Source of the DNA: Ruaniaceae bacterium KH17 | GTDB taxonomy: Bacteria > Actinomycetota > Actinomycetes > Actinomycetales > Actinomycetaceae | DNA: 64,000 nt | Direction: 5' to 3' | Assembly: GCA_900199505.1 (NCBI GenBank) | Contig: FZQV01000013.1 | Coordinates: 1-64,000 of the forward strand | Shown: piece by piece, positions 25,441 through 33,899 of the stretch | Layout of the letters: each line of letters begins with the position of its first letter | How positions within the stretch are numbered: position 1 is the stretch's first letter | Made by a program: the position numbers and the translations under genes | The notes under the pieces: model-generated | What the model was told of the DNA's origin: nothing | Databases searched by the model: none | What the model saw: only the letters and a program-made list of their open reading frames with translations

Positions 25441-27876
25441 TTAGCCGATCGGGCTACCAGTGCAACTGTTCAGGCCGAAGCCGTACTCCCAGGTGTTGCC
25501 CTCGGAGTCAACATACGGGTCCAGATCGAACGGCACGTCCTCGGCGTTGGCCTCCACCGTGTCCATGTCCTTCGGGAAGGTCACGGGCAGCCGCCCCTCG
25601 GAGGCCTGCGTTCCGGTGATGATCTCCAGCATCGCACCATCGGAGACTCCCATGCCGATCACGATTGCGTCCGCGTTCTCCTCGAACTCAGAGGGGATCA
25701 CCGGGTTAGCGGCACTGAGTGCCACGATCAACGGGATGTCCTTGCCGGACGCCTCGATCAGCTCCACCGCGCGCTCGAACGCGTCAAGGTCAGCCTCGTT
25801 TGCGATCCGCGAGGTGTTGCCGTAATACGAACGGTTCTGCTTGGTGCCATCGTCGAGGATGTCACCAGTGATCGAGGTCTGACGCACATTCTCGCCATCC
25901 GCAGTGTACGGGCGGTACTGGAGCGAGAGCGGATACCACTCATCGGTCTCGGCATCGTGGCCAGCAGACGAGAACGGGTTCCCGTTGTCCGGCGAGGCCA
26001 TGCCCACGATCACGAGGTCAACGTCCGAGAGATCGGGTGAAGTGTAAGCCTCAACCGTGCCATCTTCATTGAGCTCAGGTGTGTCCGTCACGACCTCACC
26101 GAAGTACTGCTCGGCTGCCTCAACGCTCACGGAAGGGCCCTCGGTGACGGTGGCTGGTCCAAACATCCCGCCGAATCCAGTGTTGTAGGTGTTCGGGATG
26201 TAGACCTTCATCGAGCTGTAGTCCGGCTGAGCCTCACAGACGATCGCGCCGTCGGTGTTCTTGGCAACCACAACAGAGTCGAGCTGTGCCTGCCATCCGG
26301 CTGCGACGAACTCGTCATTGCCAACGACCTCAAGCGAGTTCTCGAGATCCTGGTAGGGGCTCTCATACATTCCAGCGAGCACGAAGTTTCTAAGGTTGCG
26401 CTCGGCGGACTGACGGAAGCGGGCATCCGCATCAATGTCAACATCGCCGGCCTCGAAGGCGGCCTGCCACAGCTCACCCGCTTCAAGCACCGGACCCACC
26501 TGGTTGAAGCCACCAAGCGAATCGTGGCCGGTCTGCATCGTCTTGAAGATGCGCTCGGGAACCGTCAGGTCACCGACGCCCCATGCCATTCCAAAGAACG
26601 CGTCAGGATCGGCCTCACCGCCGTTGAGGACGCCCCAATCGGTGACCACAACACCGTCGAAGCCCATCTCGTCGCGGAGGACGCTCATCGCGGCCGAGTT
26701 GTAGGCCGAACCAACAGCCTCGTCACCATAGACAGGATTACCATCGGCATCGAGCAGGATCGAATAAGAGGTCATCAGACCGGCGGCATCGAGGCCGGCC
26801 TCGAACGGCAGGAGATGGGACTCGAGGTCACCACCGGTGGCCACCGCATACTTGCCCGCGTCACTGTGCGACTCACGGCCTCCTTCACCGCGACCATCAC
26901 CGGGGAAGTGCTTGATCATCACCGCAACAGAGCCCTGACCCCAGCCTTCGGCGTTCCCTGCCTCGTCGTAGGTGTTCTGGAACCCCTCAACGTATGCCTC
27001 GGCCATCTCTGCGACCATCTCCGGGTCTTCACCGAAGGTTCCGTTGTTGCGCAGCCAGCGCGGCTCAGTCGCCAGATCGATCTGCGGCGAGAGCGCGTTG
27101 GACAGGCCCATCGCGCGGTACTCGGTTGACGCAACCTGGGCGAACTCGAGAACGCGCTCGGGGTCAAACGTGGCTGCGAGGCCGAGTGACGACGGCCATT
27201 GCGAGACACCGCCGGCACGACCCGTGTAGTTGTCTTTCGCGTCCGAACGCGGGTCAGAGTTGAACGAGACCGGAACGTACGGGTTCTCGGCGGTGGAGAG
27301 AGTCTCCACGTAGGCCTGCATCGCGTTGGCCCAAGTCACCGATGCCTCGACATCCGACGGACCAGCGTGGAGCACATTGCGTAGCCAAGACTCGGAGAGG
27401 TAGGTCTTCTGAGCGTCGGTCAGGCCGTCACCCGGCGAACCCTCGTGCGAGCTGAATAGCATCAGGCCAGCTGCCTGTTCGCGCGTGAGTTGCGAGGCGA
27501 TATCTGCGGCGCGCTCCTTGGCGTCAACGCGCCAGTCCTCCCAGGTGTCGAGCGTGCCATTGCCGTTCATATCCTTGAACGCGTAGGTCAGATCGCCGTC
27601 GGTCTCCTCCAAGAGCGAGAAGCCACCGTCCTTGCTGTAAGAAAGGACCGGACCGTCACCGGGGTTGGTGACGACAACGAAGGTCGTCGTCCCGTCCGTG
27701 ACCTCTTGTGTTGAGTAGCTGTTCTCGCCGCCGTCAATTGGCGCCGAGGTCTCGTCTGCGTCAGTTGTTGGTGCAACTGTTGCGTCGCCTTCATCCGTGT
27801 TGCCCGAGCACGCGCTCAGCACCACGGCAATAGCGGCGGCGAATGCCATACCGCGAACGATGGGTGGTCTCTTCAT
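25441..27876 (-). CDS. Surface lipoprotein GH3 glycosidase
   Basis: An 811-residue GH3 enzyme. The ATG at 27876, with AGAGGG upstream, gives a lipoprotein signal peptide (MAFAAAIAVVLSACSG), which places the enzyme on the outer face of the membrane; an in-frame extension to 28101 would destroy this. An unusual N-terminal region precedes the barrel. The nucleophile is about D413 in GVVVTDWGVLNGG. The TIM barrel and sandwich domain are present, but there is no clear fibronectin-III tail. The next GH3 gene upstream ends at a strong terminator, so this gene has its own promoter near the dyads at 28033-28086. Confidence 0.9.
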   Translation of the reverse strand: MKRPPIVRGMAFAAAIAVVLSACSGNTDEGDATVAPTTDADETSAPIDGGENSYSTQEVTDGTTTFVVVTNPGDGPVLSYSKDGGFSLLEETDGDLTYAFKDMNGNGTLDTWEDWRVDAKERAADIASQLTREQAAGLMLFSSHEGSPGDGLTDAQKTYLSESWLRNVLHAGPSDVEASVTWANAMQAYVETLSTAENPYVPVSFNSDPRSDAKDNYTGRAGGVSQWPSSLGLAATFDPERVLEFAQVASTEYRAMGLSNALSPQIDLATEPRWLRNNGTFGEDPEMVAEMAEAYVEGFQNTYDEAGNAEGWGQGSVAVMIKHFPGDGRGEGGRESHSDAGKYAVATGGDLESHLLPFEAGLDAAGLMTSYSILLDADGNPVYGDEAVGSAYNSAAMSVLRDEMGFDGVVVTDWGVLNGGEADPDAFFGMAWGVGDLTVPERIFKTMQTGHDSLGGFNQVGPVLEAGELWQAAFEAGDVDIDADARFRQSAERNLRNFVLAGMYESPYQDLENSLEVVGNDEFVAAGWQAQLDSVVVAKNTDGAIVCEAQPDYSSMKVYIPNTYNTGFGGMFGPATVTEGPSVSVEAAEQYFGEVVTDTPELNEDGTVEAYTSPDLSDVDLVIVGMASPDNGNPFSSAGHDAETDEWYPLSLQYRPYTADGENVRQTSITGDILDDGTKQNRSYYGNTSRIANEADLDAFERAVELIEASGKDIPLIVALSAANPVIPSEFEENADAIVIGMGVSDGAMLEIITGTQASEGRLPVTFPKDMDTVEANAEDVPFDLDPYVDSEGNTWEYGFGLNSCTGSPIG

Positions 27877-28032
27877 CGATTTCCCTCTTCTTTGTACTGG
27901 CGACCAATCGGGGGGTCGACTGGCCATGCAAAGTCCCTGTGGATCCGAGAGGCGCCGCTTCTTCTTCAACACCGTTGTCCGGGCCATTTGGCCGCTGCCG
28001 CATCCTTGAGAACTTTCGTATCTTGACCGTAT

Positions 28033-28057
28033 GACGCCAAATGTGACGTTTGGTGCC
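28033..28057. promoter_or_regulatory. Dyad upstream of the lipoprotein GH3 gene
   Basis: GACGCCAAATGTGACGTTTG continuing to GTGCC forms an imperfect palindrome (arms CCAAATGT / ACGTTTGG, one mismatch). It lies 4 bp from the larger operator-like element at 28062-28086 and shares the CGTTT...GGTGC half with it, suggesting two binding sites for one regulator. Confidence 0.45.
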
Positions 28058-28061
28058 GCTA

Positions 28062-28086
28062 TGCACGAAACGTCGTTTTCGGTGCA
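28062..28086. promoter_or_regulatory. 25-bp operator-like element, copy 1
   Basis: The element begins TGCACGAAACG and ends CGTTTTCGGTGCA. It is a near palindrome and 21 of 25 positions match the element at 31279-31303 upstream of the third GH3 gene. The AACG-N-CGTT centre resembles LacI-family operators; no LacI gene is in the window. Confidence 0.6.
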
Positions 28087-28109
28087 TGTTCGGCATGACA
28101 AAGAAGCGA

Positions 28110-28143
28110 AATGGCGGGGCTGGATCTCTCCAGCCCCGCCATT
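28110..28143 (-). terminator. Strong terminator after the permuted GH3 gene
   Basis: A perfect 14-bp stem (AATGGCGGGGCTGG / CCAGCCCCGCCATT) with a 6-nt loop, followed on the minus strand by TCGCTTCTTT. It lies 31 bp past the stop at 28175. Confidence 0.85.
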
Positions 28144-28174
28144 GCCACAGTCCGAGACGGACCGCGAGTTCCCG

Positions 28175-31138
28175 TTAGGCCGTCTTCTTGTGCTTCTTCA
28201 CGCGGCGCGTGACGAGCACCGCGCCTCCAACGACGAGGAGACCGAGGAGAGCGCTCACGCCCCATAAGAGGTACTGCCACATAGGCGGCGTGTAGTCGAC
28301 GGTCGTGCCGGGAACAAACCCATTCATGGCGTTGGAGTTGGCCACGGTAAACAGGACGTTGTGGGTTGCCGTGCGCATATCACTGACTGCTTGCGCGGAC
28401 GATGTCTCGTAGAAAGACTTCGACGGCGCGAAGGTCAGCGTCAGGTCAGTGCCTGCGTAGATGGACTGGTTCGGGTTCATGTACGGGTACAGGTTGAAGT
28501 CCGAGATCGCGAAGCCCTCAAAACCCCACTCGCCCCGCAGCACGTCCGTCATGAGCGGCTTCGAGCCGCCCGCCCACACCGCACCGATCCGGTTGAACGA
28601 GCTCATCACGGCGCTTGAACCAACCGAAGACTCCGCCCACGTGCCACTATCATCTGCAATGTACGGTACCGGCATCTCGACAGCCTTCACAGCGAGCTCG
28701 AACGGCTTCAGGTAAAGCTCACGGATTGTCTGCTCGGTCGCGAACGTAGCAATACCGTTGTCCACGCGACTGTCTTCCTGATCGTTCATCGCAAAGTGCT
28801 TGTGCGTGGTGTACAGACCATACTGTGCCGCGCCATTCGAGACGGCACCAGCCATCACACCGGAGAGCAGCGGGTCTTCCGAGTAGTACTCGAAGTTACG
28901 CCCGGCAAACGGGGAACGGTGCAGGTTCATCGCCGGTGCATACCAACCGGACACCTGCTTGTGGATCGACTCATTGCCGACCATCGTTCCCATCAGGGTG
29001 CCCATGTCAGCGTTCCAGGACTGGGCCACCAGATACTCCGAGGGGTACGCGACACCATTCACAGAGGCGTTGATGAAGGACGAGAAGCCCGCCGGACCAT
29101 CCAGATCAGTTGCCTGGGGCTTCGCGATCGAGACGATCGCCGCGCTCTGGTAGGCACCATTCAGCAGCATGTCCTGCATCTCCTGGACAGTGAGTGAGTC
29201 AAGCAACTCGTCCCACTTCGGGTCGTCATAGGCGAGCCCCCGCAGGTCGATCAGGGTCAGATCGCTGTCCTCTCCCGTGGCCGGCATCTCGACGTCTGAA
29301 GACTCCGCAATACCTTCGTGATCGAATGGCGCGAACCCAGCCGCGATCTCATCGTTCGCGATGAACAGATCGTCAGAGGGCGCCGTCGGGAATGTCCCGG
29401 CGAAGTCGGCGCGGCTCATGTTGAGAACCTTGCCCTCTTCAGCGGTATCGGTGAAGCGCGCCGAGACATCATCAAAGCGGTTCGTCACCTCGCCCGCGTC
29501 ACTGGAGCGCGTGTTGTCGCCCGAGTACACGATCTCCGAGTCCACGGTGTAGACGATCGGCTCCACGCCGTCGGCTAAGTTGTGGGAATCGGTCTGGACC
29601 CGCAGCTCGTAGTCACCGGCCTCCAGAACGTATGCCTGAGCGTCTTCATAGTCATACGAGGCCATGTCCTCGACGGGCAGCGAGAGCGTCACCGTCTCGG
29701 AGGCGCCGGGCTCGATGACGCCGGTCTTCTGGAATGCACCCAACACAACCTCAGACTTCTCTATCCCACCTGGGGTGTAGGGAGCGGAGTAGTAGAGCTC
29801 CACCACATCCTTGCCGGCAGTCGCACCGGTGTTGGTGACCGTCACATCAATGGTGATGGTGCCATCCACGGGAGCGAGGTTCTGGCCGGCAATCTCCCAC
29901 GCGAAGTCCGTATAGCTGAGGCCGTATCCGAACGGGTAGACAACGGCGTCATCGTAGTCGATAAAGCCTTCCGCAGCCGCGGTCTCGTAGTAGCGGTACC
30001 CGACGTAGATGCCCTCTTGGTAGTCGAGGAACGGAGCGTTCGGGGTAATCTCGGCATTCGACACAACGGAACCCAGCGCGGGTTGCGGGTAGTCAACCTC
30101 GATGTTCTCGAAGATGAACGTCCCGAAGTTCACGAACGTGGGATCAGCCGTGAAGTCACGCGACCAGACGTCCACGGTGCGGCCCGAGGGGTTCACGTCA
30201 CCTGTCAGGACGTCACCCACGGCAGCAAAACCGGTCGCACCACCGGAACCGATGAGCAGAATGTCATCGACATCAGGGTTGTCCTGTACCGGGCCAAGCT
30301 CCATGCTCGTGGACGCGTTGATGAGGACGACGACGGTCTCGAAGTTCTCGGTGGCGAGATCGATCAGGTCCAGCTCATCCTTGTTGAGCTCGAGCTGGTG
30401 CTGGCCCTCGGTGTAGTTGTCATCCCACTTAGACATGTCGCGGGTGAGGTCTCCACCTTCACCACCGGGGCGGCCGATGTAGATGAGCGCGGCGTCGTTG
30501 TACTCAGCGAAGCTGGAGGAGACGGCCTCGTAGTTCGAACGGGGCATTTCGCCGATGTAGTACGTGGACTTGTCCGGCTGATCCATCTCGATGTGGCCGC
30601 GCGGGTTCGCGTCCTTATCCGCCACGAACTCTTCGAGCGCACTGAAGACGGTCTCGTTGATCACGAAGCCCGCGTCTTCGATGCCCTGGCGGGCAGTAAT
30701 GGCTGTGCTCGTGTCCACAGAGCCGGAGCCCGCACCTCCAAAGACTGGATCCGCAGCGGAGCGGCCCAGCATGGTCACCTTCGCGCCGGGAGCGAGCGGC
30801 AGGGTCTCAGGGTCAAACTTCGCGAGAACGATTCCCTCACCCGCGATCTCCTGGACGGCCTCGCGCGCGGCTGCGTCGACGTCATCGATCGTGGCGTAGT
30901 CCGACTTGTAGTACTGGCTATCCCAGCTTTCGGCGGCCTCAGGGGTCGCAACCGTGTACGTTCCGGTGCCTCCCAACTGCGGCAGGACTCCAGCAATCCA
31001 GCCGAAGCCGATACTCGCCGCCACGTTCAGAATGACCACAAGGGCGGTGACCAGGGCGAGAATCGGTACCCAGATCCCGAGATATTTCTTGTTAGACATC
31101 GGCTGCTTAGCCGCCTTCGCCGCACTCTTGGCGTTCAC
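28175..31138 (-). CDS. Membrane-anchored GH3 glycosidase with permuted domain order
   Basis: A 987-residue protein. The GTG at 31138 has GAGGAG 7 nt upstream. A TM helix (about 20-45) is followed by the GH3 alpha/beta sandwich domain (LPLAPGAKVTMLGRSAADPV), a fibronectin-III-like domain (near 390-470), then the TIM barrel with HRSPFAGRNFEYYSEDP, HKHFAMNDQE and the nucleophile D880 in FAISDFNLYPY. A second TM helix and KHKKTA end the protein. The sandwich-before-barrel order is the reverse of usual GH3 and is known in some bacterial beta-glucosidases. Anchoring at both ends is unusual. Confidence 0.9.
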   Translation of the reverse strand: MNAKSAAKAAKQPMSNKKYLGIWVPILALVTALVVILNVAASIGFGWIAGVLPQLGGTGTYTVATPEAAESWDSQYYKSDYATIDDVDAAAREAVQEIAGEGIVLAKFDPETLPLAPGAKVTMLGRSAADPVFGGAGSGSVDTSTAITARQGIEDAGFVINETVFSALEEFVADKDANPRGHIEMDQPDKSTYYIGEMPRSNYEAVSSSFAEYNDAALIYIGRPGGEGGDLTRDMSKWDDNYTEGQHQLELNKDELDLIDLATENFETVVVLINASTSMELGPVQDNPDVDDILLIGSGGATGFAAVGDVLTGDVNPSGRTVDVWSRDFTADPTFVNFGTFIFENIEVDYPQPALGSVVSNAEITPNAPFLDYQEGIYVGYRYYETAAAEGFIDYDDAVVYPFGYGLSYTDFAWEIAGQNLAPVDGTITIDVTVTNTGATAGKDVVELYYSAPYTPGGIEKSEVVLGAFQKTGVIEPGASETVTLSLPVEDMASYDYEDAQAYVLEAGDYELRVQTDSHNLADGVEPIVYTVDSEIVYSGDNTRSSDAGEVTNRFDDVSARFTDTAEEGKVLNMSRADFAGTFPTAPSDDLFIANDEIAAGFAPFDHEGIAESSDVEMPATGEDSDLTLIDLRGLAYDDPKWDELLDSLTVQEMQDMLLNGAYQSAAIVSIAKPQATDLDGPAGFSSFINASVNGVAYPSEYLVAQSWNADMGTLMGTMVGNESIHKQVSGWYAPAMNLHRSPFAGRNFEYYSEDPLLSGVMAGAVSNGAAQYGLYTTHKHFAMNDQEDSRVDNGIATFATEQTIRELYLKPFELAVKAVEMPVPYIADDSGTWAESSVGSSAVMSSFNRIGAVWAGGSKPLMTDVLRGEWGFEGFAISDFNLYPYMNPNQSIYAGTDLTLTFAPSKSFYETSSAQAVSDMRTATHNVLFTVANSNAMNGFVPGTTVDYTPPMWQYLLWGVSALLGLLVVGGAVLVTRRVKKHKKTA

Positions 31139-31243
31139 GTGAGTTCTCCTCTGTACTCGCGGGTGGGTCGAGGCCCACACTCCGTGTGGCGCATTCCCGT
31201 CCACACCGTCCTCGGCACAGCGCACAGAATGCTCCTGTTGTGA

Positions 31244-31263
31244 GCCTAGGCGAGCACCTAGGC
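31244..31263. promoter_or_regulatory. Short dyad upstream of the permuted GH3 gene
   Basis: GCCTAGG-CGAGCA-CCTAGGC is a perfect 7-bp-arm inverted repeat about 106 bp upstream of the start. CACAGAAT occurs on both sides (31223-31230 and 31263-31270), 40 bp apart. A regulator site is plausible; its owner is unknown. Confidence 0.4.
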
Positions 31264-31278
31264 ACAGAATCGCTGGCC

Positions 31279-31303
31279 TGCACGATCGGTCGTTTTCGGA
31301 GCA
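31279..31303. promoter_or_regulatory. 25-bp operator-like element, copy 2
   Basis: The element begins TGCACGATCGG and ends CGTTTTCGGAGCA, matching copy 1 (28062-28086) at 21 of 25 positions. Both lie upstream of GH3 genes in the same orientation, about 140-190 bp before the start codon. Confidence 0.6.
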
Positions 31304-31345
31304 CAGATGGCGGCACAGTTCTTTACGTGCGCCACTCAAACTGGC

Positions 31346-32425
31346 CTACATGTCGGGCCAGCGTGCGGCGCGGTGGTATTGCACCGGCCACTCGATCTCG
31401 GCACCGAGCTCGTGCGCCCAACGCAACGGCAGGTGCGGATCGCGCATGAACTGCCGGGCCACGAAGACGACGTCGGCCTGGCCATCCGCCACGATCCGCT
31501 CCGCCTGCTGAGCCCCAGTGATTTGCCCGACGGCGCCCACCGGGATCTCGGCTCCCTCACGGATCGCTGTGGCAAAGGAGACCTGGTAGCTCGGCGCGGT
31601 GGGAATCTTGATCCCTGGCGCCACTCCCCCAGTGGAGACGTCGTAGAAGTCCGCGCCAGCCTCACGCGCCCACCGCGCCAGGGTGACGGACTCGTCCAGC
31701 GTGAGTCCCTCCGGCTCTACCCAATCGGTAGCGGAGACGCGCACCATCACCGGGATATCCACGGCGGCGCGTACGGCTCGAAGCACGTCAAGGAACAGCC
31801 GCGCGCGGTTCTCAAGCGAGCCGCCCCATTCGTCATCGCGCGTGTTCGACAGCGGCGAGAGGAACTGATGGATCAGGTAGCCGTGCGCGGCATGGATCTC
31901 CACCACGTCGAAGCCTGCGGACACCGCACGGCGCGCAGCATCAGCAAAGGCCGACGGGAGTTCCGCGAGCTCTGCGGCGGTCAACGCACGCGGCGGATCG
32001 TAGTTCCAGAACGGCTCGGCCGTGGGACCCACGGTCTCCCACCCGCCCTGATCGAGCGGGATCGAGCCATCGCCATCCTGCGCGCGCCAGGTCGAGGCCT
32101 TGCGCCCCGCGTGCGCGAGTTGGATGGCCGCGAGCGCACCCTGGGCGCGAATGAACTCGGCGATCGGGCGCCACGCCGCCACCTGCGCGTCATTCCAGAG
32201 GCCCGTATCCCACGCTGAGATCCGGCCCTCGGGGACCACGGCCGTGGCCTCCGCCATCACAAGCCCAGCGCCGCCCCGGGCGAAGGACCCCAAGTGGACG
32301 AGGTGCCAGCTCGTAGGGACGCCGTCGCGCTCCTCCACAGAGTACTGGCACATCGGCGAGACCCACACGCGGTTGCGGGCGGTCAGGTTGCCGATCTCGA
32401 CGGGCGTAAACAGCGCGGATGACAC
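31346..32425 (-). CDS. NADPH-dependent flavin oxidoreductase, old yellow enzyme family (NamA-like)
   Basis: A 359-residue FMN TIM barrel. SPMCQYSVEERDG near the N-terminus, AIQLAHAGRKAS and VEIHAAHGYLIHQFLSP match the YqjM/NamA branch, which reduces activated C=C bonds of enals, quinones or nitro compounds. GAGAGGAATCACC precedes the GTG start. A 32-bp palindrome lies 37 bp upstream, so expression is probably controlled by a dimeric regulator, possibly one sensing reactive electrophiles. Confidence 0.92.
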   Translation of the reverse strand: MSSALFTPVEIGNLTARNRVWVSPMCQYSVEERDGVPTSWHLVHLGSFARGGAGLVMAEATAVVPEGRISAWDTGLWNDAQVAAWRPIAEFIRAQGALAAIQLAHAGRKASTWRAQDGDGSIPLDQGGWETVGPTAEPFWNYDPPRALTAAELAELPSAFADAARRAVSAGFDVVEIHAAHGYLIHQFLSPLSNTRDDEWGGSLENRARLFLDVLRAVRAAVDIPVMVRVSATDWVEPEGLTLDESVTLARWAREAGADFYDVSTGGVAPGIKIPTAPSYQVSFATAIREGAEIPVGAVGQITGAQQAERIVADGQADVVFVARQFMRDPHLPLRWAHELGAEIEWPVQYHRAARWPDM

Positions 32426-32461
32426 GGTGATTCCTCTCGGGTGGGTGAGAAAGTGGAGCTG

Positions 32462-32493
32462 ATAGATGCGCTATGGCGCCATATCGCATCTAT
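32462..32493. promoter_or_regulatory. 32-bp near-perfect palindrome (operator candidate)
   Basis: The arms ATAGATGCGCTATGGC and GCCATATCGCATCTAT match at 15 of 16 positions with no spacer. It lies between the ald stop and the flavin oxidoreductase start, in the likely promoter of the latter. The regulator is not identified in the window. Confidence 0.65.
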
Positions 32494-32515
32494 TGACTCA
32501 ACTAGTGATCCCAGC

Positions 32516-33616
32516 CTATGCCGCGTCAAGGTGCGGCTTGTCCGGGAAGGCGGCGGACACGGCGGAGCAGGCGATTGCGCCGTCAACCGTGGTCAGTCCC
32601 TTCGCGAGCGCCGGATCGGCGTCGGTGGCCGCGCGCCACCCAAGCGACGCGAGTTCCAGCGCATACGGGAGCGTCACATTCGTGAGCGCCGGAGTTGACG
32701 TGGTGGCCGTGGAGCCCGGCATGTTCGCCACACAGTAGTAGAGCGAGCCTTCCACTGCGAACGTGGGGTCCGCGTGCGTCGTCGGCCGGGAACCCTCGAA
32801 ACAACCGCCCTGGTCGATCGCGATGTCCACCAGCACACTACCCGGCTTCATCTTGGCCACGAGTTCGCGCGTGACGAGCTTGGGCGCCCGCGCCCCCGGC
32901 ACGAGCACCGATCCGATCACGAGGTCCGATTCGATCACGGAACGCTCGATCTCGTACGAACTCGAGACAACCGTGGTGACGCGGCCGCCGAAGATGTCGT
33001 CGAAGTGCCGAAGGCGCGGCACCGAGAGGTCGATCACGGTGACGTTCGCGCCGAGTCCCACAGCCTGGTCGACGGCGTTCCAGCCCGCCACGCCGCCGCC
33101 CAGAACGGTGACATTCGCCGGGCGGACGCCGGGCACCCCGCCGAGCAGCACGCCGCGCCCGCCGTGTGGCCCCATCAGGTGGTAGGCCCCCACGAGCGTG
33201 GAGAGCCGGCCGGCCACCTCGCTCATCGGTGCCAACAGCGGCAGCGAGTGGTCCGGAAGCTGCACCGTCTCGTAGGCGATCGCTGTCGTCCTCGATGCGA
33301 GGAGCGCGTCCGTGAGCGGCTCGTCGGCGGCCAGGTGAAGGTAGGTGAAGAGCGTGAGATCCTCGCGCAGGTACCGGTACTCGCTGGCGATCGGCTCCTT
33401 GACCTTCAGCACGAGTTCGGCGCCCCAGGCGTCCTCGACCGTGCCGAGCCGGGCACCCACGGCCAGATACTCCTCGTCCGGCAGCCGACTCCCGGCACCG
33501 GCGCCCGCCTCGATCACCACCTCGTGCCCGGCGCGCACCAGCTCATTGGCCCCCGCAGGGGTGAGCGCGATGCGCGATTCGCTGTTCTTGACCTCGGCGG
33601 GAACACCAATCCTCAT
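32516..33616 (-). CDS. ald: Alanine dehydrogenase
   Basis: A 366-residue NAD enzyme interconverting alanine and pyruvate plus ammonia. It opens [20 protein letters not shown], the conserved N-terminus, and has MSEVAGRLS, the NAD-binding [15 protein letters not shown] and [12 protein letters not shown]. The ATG at 33616 has AGAGG 7 nt upstream; a longer frame to 33784 runs into an intergenic hairpin and is rejected. It is separated from the downstream oxidoreductase by the 32-bp palindrome. Confidence 0.96.
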   Translation of the reverse strand: MRIGVPAEVKNSESRIALTPAGANELVRAGHEVVIEAGAGAGSRLPDEEYLAVGARLGTVEDAWGAELVLKVKEPIASEYRYLREDLTLFTYLHLAADEPLTDALLASRTTAIAYETVQLPDHSLPLLAPMSEVAGRLSTLVGAYHLMGPHGGRGVLLGGVPGVRPANVTVLGGGVAGWNAVDQAVGLGANVTVIDLSVPRLRHFDDIFGGRVTTVVSSSYEIERSVIESDLVIGSVLVPGARAPKLVTRELVAKMKPGSVLVDIAIDQGGCFEGSRPTTHADPTFAVEGSLYYCVANMPGSTATTSTPALTNVTLPYALELASLGWRAATDADPALAKGLTTVDGAIACSAVSAAFPDKPHLDAA

Positions 33617-33772
33617 GCTGCGACCTCTCCGTTGAACGTCTCTTCGGAAGACTACGGGACGTGGCTTCCGCTCGCGCGCCAACTGGAGCCGATCGTCTCC
33701 AACCGACGTGTCGCGCTGATGACGCCATGTTTCGCGCCCGCTACGCGCTCTTTCCCAACGGCCCACCCCACC

Positions 33773-33840
33773 GAGGGTGGTCACGGATCAGGGAAATTCG
33801 GCGAGATTCGCTCGAAAAAGCCTGATCCGTGACCACCCTC
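33773..33840. repeat. Perfect 20-bp-arm hairpin between divergent genes
   Basis: The arms at 33773-33792 (GAGGGTGGTCACGGATCAGG) and 33821-33840 are exact reverse complements around a 28-nt loop. It lies between divergent ald and the beta-CASP RNase gene, where it may be regulatory or a mobile palindromic repeat. Confidence 0.75.
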
Positions 33841-33899
33841 GTGAAGTTGAGAGCGTGAACAGGGTGTGCGCTGGTCCTCGACACGGCAGGCTTAACGGT

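Noticed and set aside
29582-31243. Long plus-strand ORF opposite the permuted GH3 gene
   Set aside because: Composition and lack of any domain pattern show it is an antisense shadow.
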